A DNA stretch of 64,000 nucleotides from the NCBI GenBank assembly GCA_903813345.2, contig CAIIXF020000010.1, forward strand, positions 30,872,828 through 30,936,827, given 5' to 3'. The notes beneath the pieces are model-generated. The model was not told where the DNA came from. It worked only from the letters and a program-made list of their open reading frames with translations, and made no database searches. The DNA comes from Owenia fusiformis. Lineage: Eukaryota > Annelida > Polychaeta > Sabellida > Oweniidae. The stretch's first letter is position 1. Every line of letters starts with the position of its first letter. A program made the translations under genes and the position numbers. This document shows, piece after piece, positions 22,950 through 33,828 of this stretch.

Positions 22950-25900
22950 CAATCTCCAGTGGAAGCTCGGCGCAAGGAAGCAGTTTATAATGCACAATGG
23001 AACTATCCTTGGGCAAAGGAGTACAAGTCCCATCACTAAGAAAGTCGAAATGAAACCAACAGAAATTACTATGGATACTAAAATCGAACGACTCACACGT
23101 TGTAGATTTGTAACACTTTTCTAGGCATTCTTGAACTGATTTCGCCGATTCGATAAAGACACCATTTGGCATTGCAAATCCAGGGAAGAGTTCTACATCA
23201 ATTTCAATACCGAAATCTTCATTTGGGGCAACATAAACATCTTCGTAATCCTCAATATAAATTTCTGTTGCAACATCTGATAATTCGATGTTATTCTGAC
23301 TATAGTCCGCTGTTTTATTTGAACTTGTTTGTTCGTTGGAAGGCACAGTTGTGTTCTGTTTTCTTGTGTCTTCTGTATTTTCCGTGGTTCCTTGTTCTTT
23401 GTCCAAATCTCTCTCGATTGCAGGGTATGCAGTTGACTCAGCGGTTGCTGGTTCTACTTTTACGGTTGTTCTTTGCACGGTTATTTCTTCTTTGCTTTCT
23501 CTTAACATGGTTGATTTTGCTGTACTTGCTTCTATTGTTGGTTCTTGTGTGGTAGTTTCGATCATCGTCGCCTCTTTTAATGTTTCTAATAAAGGTTCTT
23601 CCGTGGTTGTTTCTATTGTTGTCTCTTTGGTTGTTTTTGTCATAGGTTTTTCAGTGGTTGCCTCTTTGGTTGTTTCTGTCATAGGGGCTTTTGTAGTGGT
23701 GTCCATTGTTGTTTTTGTTGTTGTTTCTGTCAGAGGTGCTTCTGTTGTTGTTTGTACCGTTGTTTCTTTGGTTGTTTCTAACAAAGGTGCTTCTTTGGTT
23801 GTTTGTACCATTGTTTCTTTGGTTGTTTCTAACAAAGGTGCTTCTGTGGTTGTTTGCATCGTTGTTTCTTTGGCTGTTTCTATCGTCATTGTATCTGTTG
23901 ATGCTTTTATCGCTACTTCAGACACAGACGCCACTTTTGTGATTGCTTCTGTCAATGTTTCTGTTATTGGTGTTGTTGTGTATGTCTCTGTCAGTGTTCT
24001 TTCAGTTGTAATTGTTTTTTTGGTTATTTCTTTGATTGTTGCTTCTTCGTCAATTGTCATTTTATCATTTTCATGACCGTCAATTGAGTCTTCTTTGTCA
24101 TTTTTATTGTTTATCGATCTCTCTTCATCGTCATCATTGCCATTTGAACTTCCTTCATTGTCTTCACTTTTAATTGATCTTTCCTTATTGTAGTCGGCTT
24201 CAATTGAACTTTCTATCTCCGAAGTTCCGTCTTTTTGTTCAAAATTGATATCTTCATCAACGTACTGTGCTTTCATGTTTCTATCCATCTCCTCAATAAG
24301 CTTTTTGATAATGTCATCCATTTTCTCATCAGAGACATAGTTACCCAAGACTTTGTCAAACGCAGAGTGAAACATAGAGTCATAAACTTGTTCCTCGTGT
24401 GGTCGATTGGTACTTGCCTCGTATTTGTTCATATCTGTCTTATTAATTTGTTTGGACGTGGTGCTCTTCAACTCCTTCTTTGAGATAACTATGTCACTTG
24501 CCAAGTCGTTCATATTTGGTTCTGGTGTGTTTCTTTCAATGAAATTCCTTTCTCGATTTTGACGATTTCTATTTGACTTTTCCATAGTTGATATGTGGTT
24601 ACTTTTGACCTCTTCGAACGTTGGGCGAGTAACATAGGGTGATGCAGCCGTTGGAAACGTCCCATGGAGGGAAACAGCAGCTCTATGGGTTGCATGGCTG
24701 TGTACACCCATTGGGCCTGGTCTAGGAGGAGAGCCAATGGTTGGTCGAGTGGCGTACATATTGGAATTCAAAACTCTATAAGGTGTATGGTGTCTTCTTT
24801 CAGAGTATGTATTTCCTGTTGACTGGGTCATTAAATCGGTTGCTACCATTGTATCTCCTCTAAAACGTGGTGCGCCACTTGTTGGGATTGTTGACGTGTG
24901 TGTCGAATAAGTGAGTACAGTAGGTGTAAATGCTTTAGTAAACAGGATAGCAGCGGTTCTGGTTTCTGGTTTTTCTGTGTTAGGTCTGATCCATTTCCAG
25001 AACAGATCAACTCCTCCCGGAATCTTTGTAGTTTTCCTTTTCAAAGAGTCATTATTACTCCGAGTCGTCTTACCTCTTAATCTAAAATAATCAAACGGCA
25101 TGAATGGATCTTTCTTTTTATTAACAGTGTCTGGTGGATTATAAATAGCGGTTGTTTTTTCTAGTGATATCATCAATTTATCAGTGCTGGGATAAGTGGT
25201 TGTTGGTATTGTAATTGTTGTCGGCATTGTTGATATCATTGTTGTCGCAGCAGTTGTAGGTTGTTTTCTTGTGGTAGTTGGTGTAGTTAGTCTCTTAGGC
25301 GCAGGGGTACCGTTCCTTTCAATCAATTTCCAAACAAGTCCAGCTAAAGGAGATTTCGTTTGTAAGCGTTGCTTTTGACTCAGCTCTACTTTTGGCATCG
25401 ATGCCGTTATGTGAACCGTATCATGACTATTGTGACGATGGTGTATTGATGGACGTGCATTAGGTTGTTTGTGTGTTTTGCTATTGTCTACCTTATTGAA
25501 TTTATTTGAGTGGTTCTTAGTGTGATCATGTCTTGGCTGGTATGTTGTGGCAGCTGTAGTTTGTTGTTCAAATCTCGGAAATATCACCTGCACTGTTGTA
25601 ATTGGTTTATCTGATCCAATTGCATTCATCTTATTCTCTTTATTCACCTGTGCAATATAAGCGAGATATGATTTATATGGGTTGGCAGGACTTTCAATCT
25701 TTTTAGCAGGCGGTTTTGAAGCATGCGTTGTCGTTGTCGTTATTTGTTTTAAGGTTGTTTTTTGAGCAGTGGGTTCGATAATTGATTTCTTTGTGACGAA
25801 CAAAGAAGGGTTTTGTTTGAACTCATTCAAATAATTGTTCGTTGGATCTACTTTAAGCATATTATTGTCATGCCTGGTATAAGAGTATTTAGTTATAGAA

Positions 25901-26579
25901 GTAGTTTGTCTTTTTAATTCGACCATTGGAGTCTCTGTTGGATCTTCTGTTGTTATAGTTTCGGGGGATTTAGTTGGAATTTTAATGGGGGGATTAGTAA
26001 ATGCTTGAGTCGTTTTGGGTTTAATAGATGTTGTTGTAGTCACAGGGACAGTAATATCTATTGTAGTCGTTGAAGGGGGATTGGTAGTTGTTGTAGTCGT
26101 TGGTTCTGTGATTTTGGTTAGCATTTTTGCTGTGCGTTTCGTCATTTTAGTCGTTGTTGGTGTTTGCAAACGATATTGGGTTATTTTGGGTGGTAATATA
26201 CTTGATGTTGATGATGTTTGAGTTTTCATATCAGTTTTTCTTTTTTCACTGGTTTCGATTAATTTCCTCCATGATTCATGCATTTTTGCTTTTTCCGGCT
26301 GTTGTGGTTGAACATTGACATTTGTCGGTCCATTTTGCATAGGCCGCTCAATAAATGTGGATTTTGGCCTCCCCTGTGAACCATCTCCTCTACGTACAGG
26401 CCTTGCGGATGGAAGACCAAAATAAATATCAAAATTGGGATCTATTCGCCAGTCATATGTTTCTAATGGCTTGTGGAAATAATTGCGGCGTTGCCCACTA
26501 AGCCTTCTGTTTGGATGTCGGCTTTGTCCAGAACCACGTTGTTGTTGATGTGATCTGTGATTTTTTGTCCGCCTAAAAC
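22950..26579 (-). CDS. Gene B giant exon: Thr-rich mucin with PAN/apple-like domain
   Basis: The acceptor (TATAATTCCAG) lies before 26579 and the donor GTAAGG at 22949-22944. At 3630 bp the exon is phase 1 at both ends, about 1210 codons. Numbering from the Met at 26340: upstream lie about 79 basic, Gln/Arg-rich residues. Residues 1-600 are Thr/Pro/Lys-rich with long Thr runs. About 661-769 is acidic, with Asp/Glu-Ser-Asn repeats after a helical stretch. About 770-975 is Thr-rich with seven 17-residue repeats. Residues 1052-1123 form a PAN/apple-like domain with six Cys (1072, 1076, 1082, 1094, 1106, 1123) and NFCWFHFD. The Thr-rich parts predict dense O-glycosylation. PAN domains bind protein or carbohydrate. 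With the chitin-binding exon upstream, this suggests a secreted matrix mucin. Long plus-strand frames (23336-24076 and others) are shadows of the Thr codons. Confidence 0.9.
23530..23882 (-). repeat. Coding 51-bp repeat in the mucin exon
   Basis: About seven in-frame units encode variants of ETTKETTVQTTTEAPLL. Two later units are shorter or longer. The repeat keeps the frame and sits in the Thr-rich region just before the PAN-like domain. Such coding minisatellites are typical of mucins and often vary in number between individuals. Confidence 0.85.
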
Positions 26580-27857
26580 CTGGAATTATATCATAATACG
26601 TTTAGGGTTGTAAATCGATTACGTTCTAAATCATACATGACCCTTTCTTGGTCCCTTGCTATATTTTGCCCATAGATGTTTTGAGAAACCGATCACTGAA
26701 TGAAGTATGAAGGTACTAAATCTGCTTATGATATTTTCTCCCTAGTTTGAGCAAGTCCTGAAAAACAGCTTTGTGTGATTTTAAACAGTGTAGTCAATGT
26801 ATCGACATGATCGATGTGCATTTATTTTTTCAAAAACCCTGATCAAAACATAGGAGCAACCTTTACATTTTTCTTTAACCAGTATCATCCGGGTGTCCCA
26901 AATGTTGTACCCCCTTACCTTATCAAAAAGCTGAACCTTTTATATGCTAAAGAAAATTTATTTTTTATAACCGTCAGTGTCAATGCATCGATGTTAATTA
27001 AACCCTGTGTATGAAGTATCAAAAGTTTAAAGGCTGACGTTATTAAAACACTTAGGAATTGAATATTTATAAGTTTAAACCGGACACATGGGATCAAAGC
27101 CCCAAACCCCCAGGGCTATATACAATATCTGTGGAGTTCACGAACGCAGATTGCTGTAACAAATATTGATAGGCTTAATCTGCATATTAAGTGAAATGTT
27201 ATTGCTTATTTATATCCAACTGACATAAAACTAATGCAAAAAGAATACAGGGCATGAATTATACGATAGAAATAATAAATATGTTTCATTCTTGATTTCC
27301 TAGTGCTTGCTTATGTACTAAGAGGGTTCGTACACAGTATCATTGATTTACTAGGGATCATCTGGAAACGAGGACAGACTGTTTTCGTTTCAGCATGGCC
27401 GCAATTCGCGAACCAGAGAATTTTGTTTTCCTAGTTACCAACTTAAGCTTCAACATGTTCAACCTTCAAATTTCAACTCAATGTTTGTACGCAGGAACTT
27501 CATGACTTTCGATTTTTTAATATATTTACAACCTAAAAAACCAATAAAGCTATTTGATGTATATTTACATATTAACACCCTCGCTTTGGAAATGTTTAAG
27601 TTTTGATATTTCTGATATTTCAAGTTGGATGCTTTATTCGATCAATCGATACAAATAACAATAATGTAAGATTATACAAACGTTTCCTTCTTTTGAAGTA
27701 CAAATCCTCCAAAAGTAAGTCCGAATGCGATTGTCTAATTCGATGATTGTCCCATGATCTTAGATGACACGAGACCCGTTTATCGGATAGAACCGTAAAT
27801 TATATTCCGTACGTAATTTATGCGTATAAAATAAGTAGAGCAGCTAGAAAGGTACGT

Positions 27858-28558
27858 GTGTAGCATGGCAAGTGATTTTAGACAGTCATATCTTTCACCA
27901 TGAGTATTTTCTGGGTACAAATACTGTGGTTTTTATTAAAACAATATCTTTTCTTTAAAGTGAAGTCCCCGTGATAGTAAAATATCAATCCCACTCTCTG
28001 AAAATTACGGATAAGGACCCAATCTTGTAACTTTTTAAAAAATGTAAGGCTAATTTTCTAAAAAGAGAATCGCGCTTTTCTCAATTTAAATGTTTTAAAA
28101 GTTTCTTCTACACTATATTAAAAACTTCTGAAAAGGGGATTGGCATGGAAACGCGATAAAGTTAAAAAGCACATTTCCCATGTTATTTTCCCATAGGGAA
28201 AACTCACGCTATCCATTGTTTTCAGCATGATTTTGGTCATCGAAAATTGATATCTTCAAAACTAGACTTTCAATACCATTCTACTTTTGAAGATGTTTTA
28301 GACCCCTTGTTGAATAATGTTTTCGTGCATTAAAAATCAAAAAAGAAGATCCTCTTTTGAGCAAATAAGTTCAACATTTTAAAAACATTGTTGACGTGGG
28401 GTCCCTATTTATAATTTTTCAAATTGTTCGATTGATATTTTTATCATCATGGGGACTTCACTTGAAACATATTGATTTAATAAAAAACACTGTATTTATG
28501 CCCAGGAAGTACTCACGGTGAAATATATGACTGTCTAAAATATCTTGCCATACTGCAC
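27858..28558. mobile_element. Inverted-repeat MITE (about 700 bp)
   Basis: The termini, GTGTAGCATGGCAAG at the left and the complement of GTGCAGTATGGCAAG at the right, start inverted repeats of over 120 bp sharing TTTTAGACAGTCATAT and GTGAAGTCCCC. A partial copy of the right half lies at about 42876-43125 inside the Harbinger element. No coding sequence. Confidence 0.8.
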
Positions 28559-29628
28559 AACAGTGCACATGGACCTTTGTGAAACATTTAGCGGGTATAT
28601 AAAGCATTTTACGTTAATTTAGAATATTCCTGAGTGTTCTGACCAGATTCGAGATCGGTAAGTAGTTGTTTGTGATCCGTCCCGAGCCCTTCGACCCGAG
28701 ATTCGGATCGGTGACACCTCTAATAATTGCACCACTGTTTTACATATTGACGCTGTATTGACTCAAAATTGGAACGGTTATTATTGGAACTTGCATTAAT
28801 GTTCCAACCTGTCTATCGTTTTACTCATTAGAATTCTGGTTTGTCGGTTAATAGTTTTATACTTAGATACAAACCAATCCTATTAGCAATTTGGGTTTCA
28901 GTTATCAGCTTAATGTCGGCTTGAAAACATTGATGGACAATATATTCATTGTTTTTTGGAAGTGTTTGACCATTATGGTGATATTTGATTGCTTTCACTT
29001 TTTAATAAAAGCTTGATGAGTTCGTAAAGAGCGATGACCAATAGCTATAAGGTCAAAAAGTTTAATTGAATGCCAGCGAATGTTGTAGAGAATTTCAATT
29101 GTTGCTATTCTAATTTTTCAAACAGTGCCATTTAACTCCTGCACCGACGTTTCTTACTTTATTCCCAGGTCTTGTTTCCCGTTGAACTTACATGACACCA
29201 TCTACGCCAGTAAGCGTCTTTGTCTTATAATGGATAGTTTTAGGTTTGGATTACACCCTTTGAGAGCAAAAGATCAAACGATAAAATAGATGAAAGATCT
29301 ATATTTCAAATACGCTTAAAAGATGTACACATCAGTTAGTAACCGGAAGTTTGATGATACAAAAATTCTCATCATAATTTCATAAATGTCCCAATTATTC
29401 TCATGAGGAAACAAAAAACCATCAAGCACTAATAGTTTTTACCCTACATCTCGAGGGGAATTTACCTGTAAAGCCATTATATCATGTATACGGGGGAAAT
29501 GATCGACGAAGGTAAATTGAGATGTCAAAGATAACACTAAATATATCAAAAGCGGTTGACACTTGAACAATCTGGTTAATTATAAAGGGGTAAATGAACT
29601 CATCATCAAGGCGTATTCATTTATACTT

Positions 29629-30178
29629 GTACAGGGCGTTCAATAAGTATTGCTAATTTTGCTATAACTTTTGGTCTGTTTTTTTTCATGAAACTTTCAC
29701 AACATAAGGTAAAACAAAATCAAGTGGGGCCTTATCTGGGAAATATGCTGTGTGGGGCAGTGCTTCCATGCCAAGCTCTGTTATTGTATTTAGGAGAATA
29801 GAGGATCTGTGAGCAGGGGCCTTATCCTGGTGGTAGGTCGATATTGCTCTTGAAGTGTGTGGCTAAGGATGTGCAGTGTTCACTGCAGACATTCGCTGAT
29901 TGAGATTCTAGTGCGATATTCCTCTCAGATCTCTTTTCACCGCTGTTAGATTATAATTCAAACTGACAACATCAAGATTTGACCATATCAACAGTTTTTA
30001 TTCATCAAAGTGTTTATTTGATGTATAACAATAAGTCACCATGAACCCTTAAGGTTGCCCTGCATATCCGTGACAATGGTTACCATAGTAACCATAACTT
30101 AGTCAATACTAAGTCGGGTGTCTGGATAGAATACGGTCAGATATGTGTTGCTTATGTTGTAAAAGTTTCATGAAGGAA
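29629..30178 (-). mobile_element. Mariner remnant
   Basis: The left edge starts ACAGGGCGTTCAATAAGT, a mariner-like terminus. The word TTCATGAAACTTT.ACAACATA occurs at about 29687-29706 and, inverted, near 30145-30170. The interior holds a transposase fragment (29713-29835). The rest of the gene is deleted or unrecognisable. Confidence 0.6.
29713..29835 (-). pseudogene. Mariner transposase fragment (DD34D core)
   Basis: 41 codons without a stop contain HQDKAPAHRSS and later YFPDKAPLDF. These match the second and third catalytic-Asp blocks of mariner transposases (HxDNAxxH and SPDLAPxDY), with Lys replacing Asn and Leu. The spacing between the blocks is slightly short. Upstream and downstream transposase sequence is missing, so this is an inactive relic. 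Confidence 0.8.
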
Positions 30179-30780
30179 AATTCTATCCAAAGATGGTGCT
30201 GTAGTATACCATTGAAGTCCCCAAACAGGTTTTTAATAGAACTACTTTCCTCATACCATAAAATAAACAAACCGAGTAAGGATAGTTAAAATTCAACACG
30301 TTTGAAATTAGAGTTGAATTATTTTATTTCCGGTTGATATAACGTCTTAGCGTTAGTGAAATCGAACGCGATTTCAACTGATTGGATAACATGATGTGAT
30401 CATGAGTAGGTTATGTGAGTGGATGCACGATGGGATCGTGTTATTCTGCGAGTAGCAACCGAAGCGTTTATACACAGTTTTAGCATGATGCGTCTATTTT
30501 TGGTGCATTCGGTCTTTATCATTTAGCCCTTGTTATATGCTTATATTGATACCTATATACGATGAACAGAGGATGCATGTACTGCAATACCGTCAATGTG
30601 TTTCTACATTGGATTGATACTCATCTTTCGTGCTGATGCAGTAAGAAAACGCCAACGATTTGGCAAGGGTAAGAAGTAGTTTATATTGAAACAAGTAATC
30701 TTTTGCAATTTCGTAAGGTTTAGAAAAGATAGAAAAGATTGTTGGACCATTTATGAAAATGCTCTGCATAAACAATTTAA

Positions 30781-31535
30781 GGTGCTATGGAAGTTAACAG
30801 GAAATGACAAAACAGGAAGTGACAATTTTTTTTGCATTTTTAGATATTTTTTGAATAAAGATAACAGAGTTCTGGTTTGACCTCCAGTCAATTTAACTAT
30901 TTCCACATATCATTTACATGACCAGGATCACAATGTGCATGGTCAGAATGACCCTAAACATGATGAAATAACCTTTTTAGCCCTTTGAAAGTGTGACTGA
31001 AAAAAGCTAAGAGTAGGAGCGTAGGGATAGTCACTGAACAGAATCTTTTGAATTTTTCAGAAAATGTGCCCAATATAATGCTTTAACTGATACAAACTTT
31101 GAAATTTTAGAAAATTGTCTGAAACAAAAATGGTGGTCATAAAAAAGAAAATGGAACGCTTTTCAAATCATTTTTTTCCTTTTTTTCCTTTTTCTATGAA
31201 TGATATCAAATTTTCAAAGATTGTATCGTTTAGAGCAATATATTGGGCACATTTTCTGAAAAATTCAAAAGATTCTGTTCAGTGACCTTCCCTACGCTCC
31301 TACTCTTAGCTTTTTTCAGTCACACTTTCAAAGGGCTAAAAAGGTTATTTCATCATGTTTAGGGTCATTCTAACCATGCTCATTGTGTTTCTGGTCATAT
31401 AAATGACATGTGGAAATAGTTAAATTGACTGGAGGTCAAACCAGAACTCTGTTATCTTTGTTCAAAAAATGTCTAAAAATGCAAAAAAATTTGTCACTTC
31501 CTGTTTCGTCATTTCCAGTTAACTTCCATGGCACC
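30781..31535. mobile_element. TTAA-flanked foldback element (755 bp)
   Basis: Two arms of about 370 bp are near-perfect reverse complements. The termini are GGTGCTATGGAAGTTAAC and its complement (one mismatch), flanked on each side by TTAA (30777-30780 and 31536-31539). TTAA flanks and G-rich ends suit piggyBac-type MITEs. The centre is a purine/pyrimidine-rich turn (about 31140-31190). No coding sequence. Confidence 0.85.
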
Positions 31536-31719
31536 TTAAACGATTTTATACATGTAAACCCGAAAAGTGACCATGTGATCGTTTGAGTTCCAGTAACATC
31601 GAAAGATGCGACGCTACCCGAGAGGTGCGCTGGTGCATGAGAAGAATTTAACGCTGAGGGCCAATGTTTGGATTGTGAGTAACGCTAAACAAGGAGGGTT
31701 CAGCTATCGCAATGAATAA

Positions 31720-33500
31720 GATAAGTAGTTGTTAACAGATTTGCTTAGTATATCAAATATCCTTTTTTAATGTAAGGATACTGGGTTTGTAAGTTTTGCT
31801 AAACATATTTAGATTGGTCATAGGTGCAGGAGCACTAAAGATTGTAAGATCTATCGTTCAGTCACGGGCAAGACGCCACACTGCTACATACGTTGGATAT
31901 TTGTAACTTGACTGTCAAAATGTTCATGTTTTTGAAATCTTTCAGATATTTAGGTGACGACGCAAACTGATACGTTTTCCGATGATTTGCAGGAACTGCA
32001 TTTTAGGTGTTTTTAGGGAGATGGGATCCATACAAACAAACATCCTATTTAGATGTGGCAGCTTTTAAACCGGAGTTACGGTTTTAGGATTGATAAGTTG
32101 TTTCAGACATGGTATTAGCAAGGTGCAAATATGCTCCCTCAGTTTTGCAAAAAACAGCGTTGGGCAAAGATTTTTAAAATGATATTTTATAGCAAACGTT
32201 TTTCAAATGAAATCTGTGTTGCGCATATACAGAGATAGATATTACAATTATAGTTTTTGTATAAAGTTGTGCAACGTAAGCATTTTAATGTTGTAAGTCA
32301 TGACAAACAACTAACGAGTTGTGTTACTGAAGAGTCATTGAATTGTTAAATGTCGTTGATTGGTGATCCATATTGGTATACCATTTAAGTTATTACCTAA
32401 TAACGCGTATTTGTATTTAGAACAAACATTAATTGTCGTGAATCGTTACTGGGAAGGTTGGATTCAGACATACACCTTGGATACTTCATATCCTGCAAGT
32501 GAGATTGTACACTTGTATTTTCATATCTTTTATTATCAAGAGGATACTTGGATTCGGCAGATTCATAATGAATTTTTGTGAGCTACATGTTATCGCAAAC
32601 ATCTTCTTAAATTGCATACTGTATAAGTTTCTATATTCAGAACTTTTCTTCTTCAAAGATAAGTTGCTTAATTATGGAGAATATTTTATTTGACTGATTC
32701 AGTTAAATAAACTGCTTGATCAAATGAGTTTTAAGAGTAGTCGTATTCATGCTCAAACAGTTAATGTTGATAGATGCAAAAAGGTTACTAGAATATTTTT
32801 AATTTGCATGTTCATAAATAGCTTTTTAGCTTAAAATATCGGGGAGCGATATCTTTGAATACTGGTTATGTGAAGTAGAAGTGAAATGCTGGTCTATAAA
32901 AGTGAATTGTATAATATCAGCATTTTAAGTTTACTAATAAGGTGTTTATACCAACAGTTTGGTCTAGTATCTCTGTTTATAACATTGATGAATAGGGTGG
33001 TTATCTTTGATGGTATGTTGTGAATCGATACATGGGTAGTCGGATTCAGACATATGCTTGGTACGCATACTTTACAATAATGGTTGTATTTGCTTACTTT
33101 TCGTCTTTAACACTCTTGTTTTCGATTTGTTTGAAAATCGATCGATACTTTTCTAAAGCGATTAGAAGATTTTGAATAAATACTTAAATAGTCTGATTAG
33201 GCAGGTGAATCGATTTCCCGAATATAATCATTTAGGTTTAAAACCTGGACTATTTTTAGAAGATAGTTGATTTGTCTTGATTCGAGACTGGGAGTAGACA
33301 GATTTGGACATCTACTTTGGTTACATTGTTAGATAAATGCATGATTATTGCATGTTGAATAGTTTATCGAATATTCACGGATGTATTTAGAATGCAGAGC
33401 GAAGTTGAAATATTACAATTTTAGATTTTAAAGAATCAAACGAATTGTTGTGAGTTGATTTTTGAAGTTGTCAATTCAGATAGACTACGTGATCGTAATG
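31720..33500. repeat. Field of diverged tandem or dispersed words
   Basis: Variants of GATTCAGACATA..CTTGG, preceded by a word like GTGAATCG.TAC.GGG, recur near 32437-32480, 33028-33065, 33272-33310 and 33445-33485. A further related word occurs near 32545. The spacing is irregular (170-600 bp). It probably represents an old decayed satellite. It lies just 3' of the chitin-binding exon in the gene B intron. Confidence 0.45.
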
Positions 33501-33642
33501 TTTTACCTGCAACGACAAGAAATACACTTGGTAAATTCTGACGTAGCTGCTGGCTCGAATTTAATCCTATAATATATGTGATATTATGTTGTGTGGTTTG
33601 TGGTGAAGACTGTTTAATTAGGAATTAATACACTCTACTTAC

Positions 33643-33828
33643 TTTTACATGAACTTTGTCGCAAAGTACAAGGACTGAATCGATCGACTGTGAATGTTCG
33701 TGATATCCCGGTTCCCGGAGCACACTTGCGTCGCTGAAAACCTAGTGTGTAGTCGACTGTTCGTTTGCAGTGGTAGAAGATGCAGTTATTGCTGTCGTCT
33801 CTCACAAATGAATTGTCTCTTCTACACC
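33643..33828 (-). CDS. Gene B chitin-binding (CBM14/peritrophin-A-like) exon
   Basis: Acceptor ATACTTTTCAG before 33828 and donor GTAAGT at 33642-33637. At 186 bp (62 codons) it is phase 1 at both ends, a classic shuffled module. It carries six Cys at module positions 2, 16, 21, 36, 54 and 61, with NNCIFYHC and KCAPGTG. These are the hallmarks of the CBM14 fold (Cys-x13-Cys-x4-Cys, then Cys-x-x-Gly-Thr). The x4 spacing is one shorter than the usual x5. The domain normally binds chitin outside the cell. The phase matches the mucin exon at 26579, with which it joins in frame. An upstream signal-peptide exon is expected but was not found. Confidence 0.85.

Larger units (their letters stand above)
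26580..33642 (-). other. Intron of gene B (about 7 kb)
   Basis: Defined by the donor after 33643 and the acceptor before 26579. Joining them adds one base to two and keeps the frame (K-S-FRR). I found no further Cys-rich exon inside, but short exons could be missed. It contains an inverted-repeat MITE (27858-28558), a mariner remnant (29629-30178), a TTAA-flanked foldback (30781-31535) and a degenerate repeat field (31720-33500). Confidence 0.6.

Noticed and set aside
23336-24076. 246-codon plus-strand open frame rich in Val/Ser
   Set aside because: It is the complement of the Thr-codon repeats of the mucin exon. Low-complexity repeats keep the antisense frame open without coding meaning.
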